From contig PLZS01000136.1 in assembly GCA_003153555.1 (NCBI GenBank), positions 1 to 46,675 on the forward strand: a stretch of 46,675 bases of DNA. The letters are read 5' to 3'. The translations under genes and the position numbers were made by a program. Under the pieces are notes generated by a model. The model ran no database searches and had not been told where the DNA came from. It saw only the letters and a list, made by a program, of their open reading frames with translations. Source of the DNA: Candidatus Melainabacteria bacterium. Its GTDB lineage: Bacteria > Cyanobacteriota > Vampirovibrionia > Obscuribacterales > Obscuribacteraceae. Positions 25,408 to 34,433 of this stretch are shown one piece after another (position 1 is the first letter of the stretch; each line of letters opens with the position of its first letter).

Positions 25408-26502
25408 ATGTGGTTAGACATGAATTTCGACTCCATTGAAAGTAATCTCAGGCAAGGCGGGCGAATTAGTCGCGCCGATGCCGAGCGGTTGTGGTTAACG
25501 GCGGGCGACGAGCAGTTACAGACGCTTGCCAATATTGTGCGAGAGCGTTATCACGAGCCACAGTGCGCCACATACTTGTTGATGCGAATCATCAATTACA
25601 CCAATGTCTGCGTGGCAAAATGTGATTATTGTTCTTTCTACCGGCTGCCAAAGTCCTCAGAGGGCTATGTGCGCTCTAAGGACTGGATATTCTCCAAGAT
25701 TGATGAGCTTTTGCAAGTGGGTGGCGATCTCTTTGCCTTTAATGGTGGCTTTAATCCTGAGCTGAAAATCGATTACTACGTTGATCTCTTCGGATCGATA
25801 CGACAGAAATATGGAGAGCAGCTGGAGTTTTACGCGATGACTGTGGTTGAACTGTTGTACATCGCCAAGGTTAGCAAAATAACCGTGCCGCAAGCTTTGG
25901 TATGTCTCAAAGAAGCCGGTGTCAGATGGATCACCGGCGGCGGTGCCGAAATTTTGGCCGATTCTTTTCGCAAACGCCATAGCCCTTTGAAGTACACCGT
26001 CGCTGAGTATCTGGACACGCAAGCGAAGATCCTCGAATCCGGTCTTTCTACGACTGGAACTATGGTGATAGGTTTCGATGAGACGCTCGAAGAGCGTCTT
26101 GACCATTTAGAGACGGTCAGATTATTTCAAGATGACACTAAAGGCGGTTTGTTTAGCTTCCTTTGCTGGACTTACAAACCCTACAACAATGATTTAGGTG
26201 GAAGCGAAATTAGCGCCGGTGAGTATCTGCGTCACCTCGCTTTGTGCCGAATCTTTCTCGACAACATTAAAAACATCCGCACGTCAGTTTTGACCCAGAA
26301 CGCCAATGCCCTCAAGGGCTTGACCTACGGCGCCAATGATTTCGACGTTCCTTGGGAAGACGAAGTTACCCAGATGGCAGGCGCAGTGATTGAGCAAGAC
26401 GTGCTCCGCATTCTTGGCTATGCTAAAGAAGAAGGATTTAAAACGACCTACAGACATGTAGCCAAACATCCTGCACCGTTGGCGATACCAGCAGTTTCCT
26501 GA
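25408..26502 (+). CDS. mqnC: Radical SAM enzyme, probable cyclic dehypoxanthinyl futalosine synthase
   Basis: The protein has 364 residues. The Fe4S4 site is C68-x3-C72-x2-C75 in NYTNVCVAKCDYCSFYR, and INYTNVC with FYR is typical of MqnC. GGGAEIL (a hallmark after the barrel's fourth strand), DSFRKRHSPLKYT and LSTTGTMVIGFDET also fit that family. The enzyme closes the spiro ring of a menaquinone precursor in the futalosine pathway. MqnE and the F420-pathway CofH are the nearest alternatives; the FYR and GGGAEIL context favours MqnC. No other menaquinone gene is in the window, so the pathway genes are scattered. Confidence 0.8.
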   Translation: MWLDMNFDSIESNLRQGGRISRADAERLWLTAGDEQLQTLANIVRERYHEPQCATYLLMRIINYTNVCVAKCDYCSFYRLPKSSEGYVRSKDWIFSKIDELLQVGGDLFAFNGGFNPELKIDYYVDLFGSIRQKYGEQLEFYAMTVVELLYIAKVSKITVPQALVCLKEAGVRWITGGGAEILADSFRKRHSPLKYTVAEYLDTQAKILESGLSTTGTMVIGFDETLEERLDHLETVRLFQDDTKGGLFSFLCWTYKPYNNDLGGSEISAGEYLRHLALCRIFLDNIKNIRTSVLTQNANALKGLTYGANDFDVPWEDEVTQMAGAVIEQDVLRILGYAKEEGFKTTYRHVAKHPAPLAIPAVS

Positions 26503-26530
26503 TGGTTTGGACCAAATTCTACGCAATGAA

Positions 26531-26560
26531 CATCCGAGGTTGCTTAGCTTTCCTCGGATG
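26531..26560 (+). terminator. Hairpin after mqnC
   Basis: CATCCGAGG (26531-26539) and CCTCGGATG (26552-26560) make a perfect nine-base-pair stem over a 12-nt loop, 29 bases after the mqnC stop. The following bases (ACAAAATT) are not a T tract, so intrinsic termination would be weak. Confidence 0.55.
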
Positions 26561-26643
26561 ACAAAATTGCCAATTAAGTAGGGCTCAGTCAACTGAGGAA
26601 CAGGCGGTCCCATCCAGAGTGCGTTAAGATAGGGTTGGATTCA

Positions 26644-26678
26644 ACTTTAGTGTTGGATCCGACTTAGTGTTGGATCCG
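26644..26678. repeat. Short tandem repeat with GTTGGATCCG
   Basis: ACTTTAGTGTTGGATCCG (26644-26661) and ACTTAGTGTTGGATCCG (26662-26678) are direct repeats differing by one base. A partial third copy (GTTGGATTCA, 26634-26643) precedes them. They end 23 bases before the GTG of the TPR-thioredoxin gene, in its probable leader or promoter region. Confidence 0.8.
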
Positions 26679-26701
26679 TTTGCAGCAGGGAGATAGGTTA
26701 G

Positions 26702-27817
26702 GTGGGCATCAGCAAGCAAATCACTTGCGTAACGATATGCGCTTTATCGATCATCTTGGGCACTGCTTGGCCAGGATTGTGTGAGAGCCCTTTCCTGGCA
26801 CGAGGCATAGATGCTTTTAACAAAGGACAATATTCAGAAGCAATTGGAATGTTCGGAGCAGCGAAGGCCACAGAATCTGACAACGCAACTCTGCATTATT
26901 ACATGGCCAACTGTCTAGTCCGCCTGAATTCGAAAGCAGATGCCATCCGCGAGTACAAGCTCGCATTAGACCTGGCACCACAAGGGAAGATGACTGAGTA
27001 CTGTCAGTCGGCCCTGCGAGCCCTTGGTGCATTACCGCCGGTGAGTGCACCAGTCACAGCTAACAAAGTGCAAGCTAATCAAGACGAGGAACAACGGCCC
27101 ATTCGGCCTCGACCAAGACGTCGAGAGGAAGGAACACCACAACAACCACAGGTCATCAGCGTTTTGTGCGGTTGCCCTCTTTGTCATAGAGTGGACATGA
27201 TTATGACTGACCTGCATAGCAAATATGGAGACAAAGTCGGCTTCATCAGGACAATGCAAGATGCACAGGATGAGAAGAGTAGGGACATCTTGAGCAAGTA
27301 CCCAGTGAGAAAGTGTCCTACTGTTTTGATGATCGACGAACACGGGGAGCTTTCTGGCACATATACAGGCGTGATTTCCGAAGTTGATCTAAATCGGGCT
27401 GTTGAATTAGCTGCAAAATTCAGCCCAACGACTCGTTTCGAAAGTTCCATAGATCAGCATTTAGCAGGTATTAGAAACTCGGTTGTGGGAGAGGTTGAGG
27501 CTCGGATCAGTGCAGACCAAATCAGGGTTGATACCGAAATTAGCAAAATCCAAAGCGACCTTCAGGAGAAAATCGGAAACATTCCAAAGATCCGCACAAG
27601 CAGTCGCGATCGATCAGGATATTGGGCCGGCGAACGCAGTCAAGAAGTTCAAGAGATTCAGGATGAATCTCAGAAACAAATAAAAGCCATCCAAGATGAT
27701 TTCGAAAAGAGAAAACGGGATTGGAATGCGCAGGCGGAGGAAAAAATTCGCGCCCTGCAATCAACACAAACGACGGTCACGCCCGCCCGTACTAAGGTCA
27801 CTCCCTCTAACCGTTAG
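26702..27817 (+). CDS. Exported TPR plus thioredoxin-like protein with a coiled-coil tail
   Basis: This 371-residue protein starts at a GTG; AGGGAG lies 12 bases upstream. It has a signal peptide (residues 1-28, ending GLCESP), two TPR-like units (32-110: GIDAFNKGQYSEAIGMFGAAK, YYMANCLVRLNSKADAIREY) and a Pro/Arg-rich linker (113-150). The thioredoxin-like domain (150-245) has C158-P-L-C161 preceded by a third Cys at 156, then VRKCPTVLMIDEHG. A long charged coiled coil fills 260-360. A redox role at the envelope is likely, but the partner is unknown. This is a separate family from the NHL protein at 5535. Confidence 0.75.
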   Translation: MGISKQITCVTICALSIILGTAWPGLCESPFLARGIDAFNKGQYSEAIGMFGAAKATESDNATLHYYMANCLVRLNSKADAIREYKLALDLAPQGKMTEYCQSALRALGALPPVSAPVTANKVQANQDEEQRPIRPRPRRREEGTPQQPQVISVLCGCPLCHRVDMIMTDLHSKYGDKVGFIRTMQDAQDEKSRDILSKYPVRKCPTVLMIDEHGELSGTYTGVISEVDLNRAVELAAKFSPTTRFESSIDQHLAGIRNSVVGEVEARISADQIRVDTEISKIQSDLQEKIGNIPKIRTSSRDRSGYWAGERSQEVQEIQDESQKQIKAIQDDFEKRKRDWNAQAEEKIRALQSTQTTVTPARTKVTPSNR

Positions 27818-27847
27818 ATTTGCTCGACATACCACTTACTTCCTGAC

Positions 27848-29473
27848 TCACTCCGGCTGGCTTGTGAAGTAAACGCTCGTGATGCGAGCAAGGTTTAGTT
27901 CGCCGAGACATTGACCGGATCCTGTGCCGGGCGTCCAGCTGACTGTGCCAGAGAATTCAGTGTGGTGCTGACAGCTAGGAGACTTCCCGCCGATTACGTT
28001 TGCCCAACACGTGTTGGGTTGATCTTGAAGTGGAGGCTGTTCGGAAAGCACTGGTGCAGGCAAGCCGTCTAACATTCCGGGTGTCAATCGTTCAGAATTT
28101 AAAACACTCAACCAGCCTGGTAATGTGCCACCACTAACTGGTGCAATCTTCATAGTGGGGTTGGTGCAGTCAGGTCCCTTATAATTTGGATAGATTACGT
28201 ATCTCAAAAAAGACTGCGAACCTTGTTGCATTTGCGCAGATTCCAAAAGAGTTTGCAATTCTGCCAAGGAGAAATTGGGATCGATTTCCTGCACACGTTG
28301 CACCATTTTTTGTAAGGGCGTAATGTGATCGCCAGGCATCATCGTATAGAGCATCCACGCATTTGCCGCTTTGTATTCGTTTCCTAATGAAGCGTAACCA
28401 TTGAGCTTGCCACCGATGCCGTTTGGAGGCGGAGCAGGTGGTGGTGGCAGCAGATTGCGTTCATGTATGCCCCATACTGTCTCGCCTGGAGTTGTTCCGT
28501 ATCCTTTCTGATAGACGAGCTGCCACTGTCCGTTCTTGTCTTTGTCCAGATACCATTTGGAGAGATTCTGAAAGATAACAGTGACGTAAGCGTGAGGAAT
28601 TGCCAGACCCCACTGTCGCTGCGGATTGGCTTGAGCACAGGCGCTCGCAGTTAATGAAGTGCCTCCCTCGGCCACTATTCCCGATTCCTGAAAAGCATTT
28701 GGAACTGGATTAGTGGCACCAATCGCTCCGGTCAAATTCTTATTGAAGATAGATTGGGAAACGAGATGTGGCATCTCGCCAATATGAAACGATGGAAAAG
28801 AAAAGTCTTTACCGTTCGCTGTCATCGCCGTATACCCGCGAAAATAAGTCTTCCCTCCTCTCTGCACGTCGTTTACCTGCGTTCCACGAGGAAGCTGCCG
28901 AGTGTTGAAATATAAGTTGCTCTCGCTACCACGGTCCATCATTGCCGTTGCCCATGACGACTCAGTTGGCGAATCTGCTACAACTGCATTTTCTCCAAGC
29001 AGCTTGGTCGGGCTGTTTGCTGAAATGGAATTGAAATAACTAGAAAAACTCTTTTTATCTTGGAGCCGGCTGGCAAGAGCATTGTTAGTATTTTGTGTTG
29101 CCTGATAAGCATTGTCTGCATCTATTTCTGCAGAATTACCAATTTGTTGATCATTTTTCATTTCTTGAAAATTGGCATTGATAAGAAATGCTTTGCCCCA
29201 TACTCTGCTGATATTGCTGATGCTTACCCCTCCGTTGCTATTTGCTACATCACCAAATCCACCAGGAGCTGGCACATCTAGATCCGGAGCGTGCTTGCTT
29301 ACGTTCAGAACGGCTGTGTCAACTGCATTTCTTACTTCACGCGAACCACCCATTACCAACATCAGTTGGAAAGCTCCCCAAATCAAGGCTATCAACACGA
29401 AAGCACAAATTATTATGACGATAAAGGCGGCGCCTTTAGCATTTCGAGTTCGCGAATAAGGAGACTTGATCAT
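27848..29473 (-). CDS. TadE/TadG-like pseudopilin-related protein
   Basis: This 541-residue protein opens with a short basic segment, then KGAAFIVIIICAFVLIALIWGAFQLMLVMG (about residues 13-42) and REVRNAVDTAVLNVSK. This is the single-helix-then-linker arrangement of TadE/TadG proteins of the tight-adherence pilus. The outside domain is rich in Asn, Gly and Pro, with a few Cys near the C-terminus (CTNP, CWAN, CQHH, CLGE) that could form disulfides. It follows the LRR kinase gene by 20 bases on the same strand, so the two are probably co-transcribed. Confidence 0.7.
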   Translation of the reverse strand: MIKSPYSRTRNAKGAAFIVIIICAFVLIALIWGAFQLMLVMGGSREVRNAVDTAVLNVSKHAPDLDVPAPGGFGDVANSNGGVSISNISRVWGKAFLINANFQEMKNDQQIGNSAEIDADNAYQATQNTNNALASRLQDKKSFSSYFNSISANSPTKLLGENAVVADSPTESSWATAMMDRGSESNLYFNTRQLPRGTQVNDVQRGGKTYFRGYTAMTANGKDFSFPSFHIGEMPHLVSQSIFNKNLTGAIGATNPVPNAFQESGIVAEGGTSLTASACAQANPQRQWGLAIPHAYVTVIFQNLSKWYLDKDKNGQWQLVYQKGYGTTPGETVWGIHERNLLPPPPAPPPNGIGGKLNGYASLGNEYKAANAWMLYTMMPGDHITPLQKMVQRVQEIDPNFSLAELQTLLESAQMQQGSQSFLRYVIYPNYKGPDCTNPTMKIAPVSGGTLPGWLSVLNSERLTPGMLDGLPAPVLSEQPPLQDQPNTCWANVIGGKSPSCQHHTEFSGTVSWTPGTGSGQCLGELNLARITSVYFTSQPE

Positions 29474-29493
29474 TTGTTGAATCCTCTGGGCTT

Positions 29494-31662
29494 CTAGAAG
29501 TTGCTGTCCCCCAGACTTTTCGGTGACATGAGACCAGTAAATTTTTCTCTTCTAGGATTTTCATCAATCTTGAGTTTCGGATTGCGCTTCATTATTTCGA
29601 ATGGGGCATATCCTGCGTTACAGCTTCCACACCACATTGACTCCAATTTCTTCAACTCGGCTAGCTGTCTAATGCCATGCTCTGTGATGTTTGTTGCGGA
29701 TATATCCACACCGTTGAGATTCTTCAGCTTCAATATATCCGGCACACTATCGTCTCCAATTTTATCGCCGGCTAAGTAAAGCGTAAGAATAGATGGCTTT
29801 TCTTTGCATAGTGTCGCTAGTCCAGCTTTGTCAACAAGAGTATCTGATAAATCCACGCCGGATAGCTTTTTTATTGCTCCCAGAGCGCTCATACCGTTGG
29901 ACGTAACTTTAGTGTGAGCGAGATTGATCATATATATTGAACCGAATTTCGTTAACCCCGCTAGTCCCTGATCTGTAATGCCAGAGTTTTCCAAATTCAA
30001 TCCGATCAGGTTTTGTTTACTCCCGAAAAGTTGAAAGTCTGCTCCCGTCAGGTTCTTATTAAATGACAGGTCGAGCATCGCCAGCTTGGGAAGGTCCAGT
30101 AAGGGCTGCAAGAAATGATCTTGAACGTTATTGTGATCGAGTCGAAGAATCGAGATGTTTTTCAGCTTGCTCAGATATTTGAGACCCGGTCCAGTAATAT
30201 TGTTATTTTGAAGATCAAGACGCTGGCAGGTGGTTGCTTGATCCAAAAGTTGTAGGTCTTGATCTGTTATGTCATGACTGCCTAACTCTAAATGAACGTG
30301 ACCATTATTACTGGCTAGATAACTGGTGATAAATGCTTTGCCGCCAAGGATAGTTGAATCGTCCATACTGTTCTTTTGGGACTCAGCCATGAGCTGGGCT
30401 TCTGTTAAGGGTTTAGGAATTTCACTGTTGCTGCCTTTTGCTGCGCTATTTTTGCCAGTGCTTACTTGACCGTTGCTATTCTGTCCACTGCTATCTGCAC
30501 CAATATTCTTAGTGCCGCCGGTAATACCACTGTGGCTTGCCGCACCAATTCGTGGAGAAATGGAGCCGACAATAAAAGGGGTTGCGATAGCTATAGCTAA
30601 TACTCCGGCTGCTAATGAGATTGTCAGCGGCACATTGGGCAGACTGCGCTTAGTTGCCGCATTGTCATTTTTAGCAGGAACACTTCGATCAAGTTTAAAC
30701 CTTTGCAAATCTGCTTCCAATTCTTCTGCGGATTGATAACGTTCAGCTGGTTTCTTTTGCAGAAGCTTTTTGACAATTCTTTCCAGTTCGTTCGGGAACG
30801 AATTGCCCAGTGATGCCTCTCTTAGTGTTGGCGGCTCTTGGTTGGCGTGACTCATCATAATGTTGAAGACATTCTCTGCCATAAATGGAGGTGTGCCACT
30901 AAGACATTCGAACATCACGCAACCGAGAGAATAAAGATCCGATCTTTTGTCTATATTTGGTCCAAGTGCCTGCTCCGGACTCATGTATGGTGGGCTGCCC
31001 ATCGTCTCGCCGGTGCGCGTCAGTTGCTTGTTCTTCGAGTCACCGTCTTCTTCAATGATCTTGGCCACACCAAAGTCTAGGATTTTTATTTGTGGAGCCG
31101 CGGAGGCATTTGAAACTACCATCAAATTGCTTGGCTTGAGATCGCGATGCAGAACGCCGCGTTCATGAGCATGGACAAGTCCATGGCATACCTGAATCAT
31201 CGAGTCCACAACAAAACTTGGACTTAATGCGCCTTGTGATTCAATCATTTGCGCCATGGTCTGACCGACTTCAAAGTCCATCACCATGTACGGCTGTCCG
31301 TGTTCTGAAACTGCAAAATCGAGCACAACAGTAATATTTTGATGGGAGAGGGTGCTGCCTGCCTTGCCTTCTCGCTGAAAGCGCATTAAGGCCTTGTCAG
31401 AGATCATGTGAGAGTGAAGCATTTTGACGGCAACAGGACGATTAAGAATGATCTGTCGTGCTTTGTAGATGACGCCCATACCACCAGAGCCGATCAATTC
31501 AATAAACTCATACTTGCCGTCTAGAACGAATCCCGGTAAGCACTGATCCAACGACGTTCCGTCCACAGGGCAACTAGTTTGTGTCGCACTGACGGCAAGG
31601 CCGCATGTGGGGCACTTGGTGGTAAGGTCTTGAATTTTTTGTTGCCAAGCATCGTCTTCCAC
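29494..31662 (-). CDS. Ser/Thr protein kinase with Zn-ribbon head, membrane helix and external LRR domain
   Basis: The protein has 722 residues with a GTG start; GGAG lies ahead. The N-terminus carries a small zinc-ribbon-like Cys set (C17-x2-C20, C31). The kinase domain (about 50-335) is complete: glycine loop IGSGGMG, K80, helix-C Glu near 98, HRD with D174, DFG at 196-198, and the activation segment GSPPYMSPEQ. A linker and one membrane helix (about 347-370) follow. After a Ser/Asn/Gly spacer comes a C-terminal domain of roughly nine leucine-rich repeats, for example LDLQNNNITGPGLKYLSKLKN. The LRR domain should lie outside and the kinase inside, giving a receptor-kinase layout. Confidence 0.9.
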   Translation of the reverse strand: MEDDAWQQKIQDLTTKCPTCGLAVSATQTSCPVDGTSLDQCLPGFVLDGKYEFIELIGSGGMGVIYKARQIILNRPVAVKMLHSHMISDKALMRFQREGKAGSTLSHQNITVVLDFAVSEHGQPYMVMDFEVGQTMAQMIESQGALSPSFVVDSMIQVCHGLVHAHERGVLHRDLKPSNLMVVSNASAAPQIKILDFGVAKIIEEDGDSKNKQLTRTGETMGSPPYMSPEQALGPNIDKRSDLYSLGCVMFECLSGTPPFMAENVFNIMMSHANQEPPTLREASLGNSFPNELERIVKKLLQKKPAERYQSAEELEADLQRFKLDRSVPAKNDNAATKRSLPNVPLTISLAAGVLAIAIATPFIVGSISPRIGAASHSGITGGTKNIGADSSGQNSNGQVSTGKNSAAKGSNSEIPKPLTEAQLMAESQKNSMDDSTILGGKAFITSYLASNNGHVHLELGSHDITDQDLQLLDQATTCQRLDLQNNNITGPGLKYLSKLKNISILRLDHNNVQDHFLQPLLDLPKLAMLDLSFNKNLTGADFQLFGSKQNLIGLNLENSGITDQGLAGLTKFGSIYMINLAHTKVTSNGMSALGAIKKLSGVDLSDTLVDKAGLATLCKEKPSILTLYLAGDKIGDDSVPDILKLKNLNGVDISATNITEHGIRQLAELKKLESMWCGSCNAGYAPFEIMKRNPKLKIDENPRREKFTGLMSPKSLGDSNF

Positions 31663-31736
31663 GACCGCGCTCCGTTTGAAAAGTTCTTTGGCTCTTCATT
31701 TTAATTCCCGGTTCCACGCGTTTTAGACAGCTCTGT

Positions 31737-32894
31737 TTAGTGAACTGCCGACCCTCCATGAAACGCCAAAAAGGCAAGCAATAGCGCTGCCACTATCAGT
31801 AGTACCATTAGCAAGCCGGTAACAGATTTTCCGGTTGACGGCGAATCTTCTGGCTCGATCGATTCGAACAATCCAATCCGCTCCATTTGGACCTTTGCCT
31901 CATTGAGAGCCGACCCTAACTGGTCTAAGTTCTTGAATCTCTGGTCCGATTTTGTGGCAATGCATCTGAACAATACCTCGTCTATGTAGGCGGCTTCTTT
32001 TAAGTCGGGACGAACTTTTACTAAGGCAGGCGCGCTCAATCGAAAATCTGCTTTGTCACTGTTGCCGAATTGTTCAACTGTGCCGGTGAGCATCTCAAAG
32101 AGAATCACACCAAGCGTATATATTATTGAGCGTTCGTCCGGAGGCAGTCCATTGCACTCTTCTGGACTGCAGTAAAGTGAATGTTGTCCTTCGGCAACTG
32201 TTTCAACAGGATGCGGTCCAAGCATCTCCATGATGCCGAAGTCCAGTAAGCGAGCATGTTCAGCGCCATTTTGATCAGCAATGATAATGCTACTGGGCTT
32301 GAGATTTATATGGTTTACGCCTTGACAGTGAGCATATCTGAGCGCGTCGCAGAGCGTTTCGATCATGTTGACCGCTCGAAGAGGCGCTATCGGCGATTCT
32401 CGTTCGATCAGCTGAGAAAGCGGTGTACCGCTCGCCCACTCCATAACCAAGAGAGGATTATCATTGTTGTCGTAATTCAATTCGATGGTGCGAACTATAT
32501 TTGGATGATCGAGACGAGCAGCGATGAGCGCAGCCCGGTTGGTGCGCAGTCGTGAAAAAATATCGAACCCGCTGAACTTGTTCGATATTTTTACAGCAAC
32601 ATATGTGTTCAAAAGTTGGTGTCGAGCTTTGTAAACGAAACTTGTTTCGCCCGCACAAATAAATTCTTCAAGAATAAAGTGGTCCGCTAAGATCAAGCCA
32701 ACGCGAGGATCTTGCAAAGTTAGCCAGGAGGAAGGGAGGCTCTGCAGGCAGGCGTGGTTTTCGTCGAAAGATTGCCCGCAAATGCTGCATAGATCTAAAT
32801 CCTGATCCGATTCAACGACCGGCGCTTCTTTGAGGAGCACACTTTGTTTTTCGTTGGCTTGGTCCGCCTTTTGCATACTCAGCATGTGTCTCAT
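31737..32894 (-). CDS. Predicted membrane-anchored pseudokinase
   Basis: This 385-residue protein has a kinase fold but lost catalytic residues. The phosphate loop reads ICAGETSFVYKA, missing the first and third glycines. K102 (VAVKIS) is kept, but no helix-C Glu is at the expected place. The catalytic loop is H195-I-N197-L-K-P-S-S where active kinases have HRDLKPSN. DFG (218-220) is retained. The N-terminus has a Cys/His cluster (CSICGQ…HAC) like the neighbouring kinase, and one membrane helix lies at the C-terminus (LLMVLLIVAALLLAFLAF) with almost nothing after it. The kinase gene follows after 74 bases, so an allosteric partner role is likely. Confidence 0.85.
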   Translation of the reverse strand: MRHMLSMQKADQANEKQSVLLKEAPVVESDQDLDLCSICGQSFDENHACLQSLPSSWLTLQDPRVGLILADHFILEEFICAGETSFVYKARHQLLNTYVAVKISNKFSGFDIFSRLRTNRAALIAARLDHPNIVRTIELNYDNNDNPLLVMEWASGTPLSQLIERESPIAPLRAVNMIETLCDALRYAHCQGVNHINLKPSSIIIADQNGAEHARLLDFGIMEMLGPHPVETVAEGQHSLYCSPEECNGLPPDERSIIYTLGVILFEMLTGTVEQFGNSDKADFRLSAPALVKVRPDLKEAAYIDEVLFRCIATKSDQRFKNLDQLGSALNEAKVQMERIGLFESIEPEDSPSTGKSVTGLLMVLLIVAALLLAFLAFHGGSAVH

Positions 32895-32986
32895 AGTCGA
32901 TATTCACGATCCTTGACGCTCGGCGGTGGCCGCACAGGGAAGCGCCACTCTCGGTCCACTTTTCTTAGGGCGTGGTAAGTGTTTGA

Positions 32987-33015
32987 ATTGTTTCCTTCCG
33001 GGGAAGGAATAATAT
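32987..33015 (+). promoter_or_regulatory. Promoter with an internal palindrome ahead of the TadE gene
   Basis: TTGTTT (32987-32992) and TAATAT (33010-33015) are 17 bases apart, a good sigma-70 type spacing. The spacer is filled by TTCCTTCC and GGAAGGAA (with the last two bases of the -35 box) around GG, 32992-33009. A repressor there would block this promoter. It lies 79 bases before the TadE start and also in the divergent region ahead of the pseudokinase. Confidence 0.5.
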
Positions 33016-33093
33016 AGAATTTGCCGACAGTCGGTAAGCCCGCTAATATGAGAAAATATCACAGGTCTGTGGGCTACAGGCTACGGAGTAAGC

Positions 33094-33582
33094 ATGGCTG
33101 AATCGAGACGAAAACGTCAAAAAGGGCAATCGATAGTCGAACTGGCTGTCGGGCTTATTGCTTTGATTCCTATAGTGCTTGTCGTATTTGACTTGGCGGT
33201 CATCGTTATTGGCGTTCAGCTCAATGATTCAACCTGTAGAGAAGCGGCTCGCGTTGCTGCTAGTGGCGCGCCCAAGGACCAGGCGGCACGTGCCAACGCC
33301 GTTGTCGCTAGAGCCAATCAAAGAAGTGCCGGCATGCTTTCCAAATTTATTGTTGTCGCTGGGTACCCCCAGAGCACAGTCACACAAGCCCAAGCTGATG
33401 CCCCGCCATACGTTCCATACGGTGGCGCTCTAAACGGCACGGTGACCGTTCAAACCGAAGTAGATATCAAGCCCTTCGTGGTCCAGGCCGCATATAACGG
33501 AACATCGCCTCTAAAGTTTAGGTCTCAGCAAAGCTTCCCGATCACATACGTCGTGCCAAACGTCGCCGCCCCATTTCCGTAA
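33094..33582 (+). CDS. TadE-like pseudopilin protein
   Basis: This 162-residue protein has the short basic leader MAESRRKRQKGQ, then SIVELAVGLIALIPIVLVVFDLAVIVIG with the conserved Glu (residue 16) that pseudopilins use. REAARVAASGAP follows, as in TadE family proteins. The Gly-Gln-Ser junction is a possible prepilin cleavage site. The mature part is small and beta-rich. GGAG lies ahead of the ATG. It is divergent from the pseudokinase/kinase/TadG-like genes, which supports a linked surface function. Confidence 0.75.
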   Translation: MAESRRKRQKGQSIVELAVGLIALIPIVLVVFDLAVIVIGVQLNDSTCREAARVAASGAPKDQAARANAVVARANQRSAGMLSKFIVVAGYPQSTVTQAQADAPPYVPYGGALNGTVTVQTEVDIKPFVVQAAYNGTSPLKFRSQQSFPITYVVPNVAAPFP

Positions 33583-33621
33583 AGCCAGCTTATTCAGCCT
33601 GAATGTTGAGCAGCCTGAAAT

Positions 33622-33643
33622 TTTTAACCGATATCGGTTAAAA
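33622..33643. repeat. Perfect palindrome TTTTAACCGAT/ATCGGTTAAAA
   Basis: A 22-base perfect inverted repeat without a loop lies between the convergent TadE and rplA genes. It shares the core AACCGATATCGGTT with the family of sites at 16949-17000 and 42576-42601. Confidence 0.85.
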
Positions 33644-33684
33644 GTCTTCGGCAACATGCCAGCTTTCAGATTTTCGCACTGGTC

Positions 33685-34410
33685 TTAAGCGTGCAAATAT
33701 TTCGTCAGATCTTGCAACTTGCTCACATCAAGCTTTAAGCCAGGTCCCATCGTGGAACTTAGGAATACAGCTTTCATGTATGTGCCTTTGACGGTCGCTG
33801 GCTTGACCTTATTGATTTGGTCCACAACCGCAGCCAAGTTTTTCAGCAGTCTGTCATCTTCGAACGACAATTTGCCAATCGCCATCTGCACAAGTCCACC
33901 ATCCTTTTCTGTACGGAAGGAAACTTTTCCAGCTTTCAGCTCTTTGATCGTCTTGCCAACATCAAATGTGACGGTGCCATCTTTTGGGTTAGGCATCAAG
34001 CCGCGTGGCCCGAGCATTTTCCCCATCTTTGACAGCATCGCCATCGCATCTGGGGTGGCTACCAATTTGTCGAAGTCAAGAAAACCTTCGCCTATTTTTG
34101 CCACGAGGTCTTCGGCGCCAACGACATCGGCTCCTGCAGCGGTTGCTTCAGCCAGCTTCTCGCCTTTGGCGACGACTGCCACTCTGACTTCTTTGCCTGT
34201 GCCGCCGGGCAGATTGACGGTCGATCTGATTTGTTGATCATTCTGCTTAGGATTAACACCTAGGCGGAAATGAACTTCGACGGTTTCGTCAAACTTAACT
34301 GCAGCCTTCTTTTCCTTGAGCAGCGTGATCGCTTCTTCTGCAGAAAGTGGTGTGCGGTTTTCTTCTCTGACCTTTTGAAGCGATGTTTGACGCTTAGTAG
34401 CTTTAGCCAT
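33685..34410 (-). CDS. rplA: 50S ribosomal protein L1
   Basis: The protein has 241 residues, close to the normal length. It is recognised by EAITLLKEKKAAVKFDETVEVHFRLGVNPKQ, the signature GPRGLMPNPKDGTVT and SFRTEKDGGLVQMAIGK. L1 binds 23S rRNA at the L1 stalk and can repress its own operon in many bacteria. It is 23 bases after rplK. The usual next genes, rplJ and rplL, do not follow: a palindrome and the convergent TadE gene lie downstream. Confidence 0.97.
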   Translation of the reverse strand: MAKATKRQTSLQKVREENRTPLSAEEAITLLKEKKAAVKFDETVEVHFRLGVNPKQNDQQIRSTVNLPGGTGKEVRVAVVAKGEKLAEATAAGADVVGAEDLVAKIGEGFLDFDKLVATPDAMAMLSKMGKMLGPRGLMPNPKDGTVTFDVGKTIKELKAGKVSFRTEKDGGLVQMAIGKLSFEDDRLLKNLAAVVDQINKVKPATVKGTYMKAVFLSSTMGPGLKLDVSKLQDLTKYLHA

Positions 34411-34433
34411 TTTCGAAATTCCTTCGTGCTCAG

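Noticed and set aside
26531..26560. Strong intrinsic terminator after mqnC
   Set aside because: The stem is excellent, but no T tract follows on either strand, so I list it only as a terminator-like hairpin.
33719..34237. A 172-codon open frame on the plus strand opposite rplA
   Set aside because: It is fully antisense to a clear ribosomal protein gene, is rich in Ser and Pro as mirror frames are, and has no ribosome binding site or family similarity.
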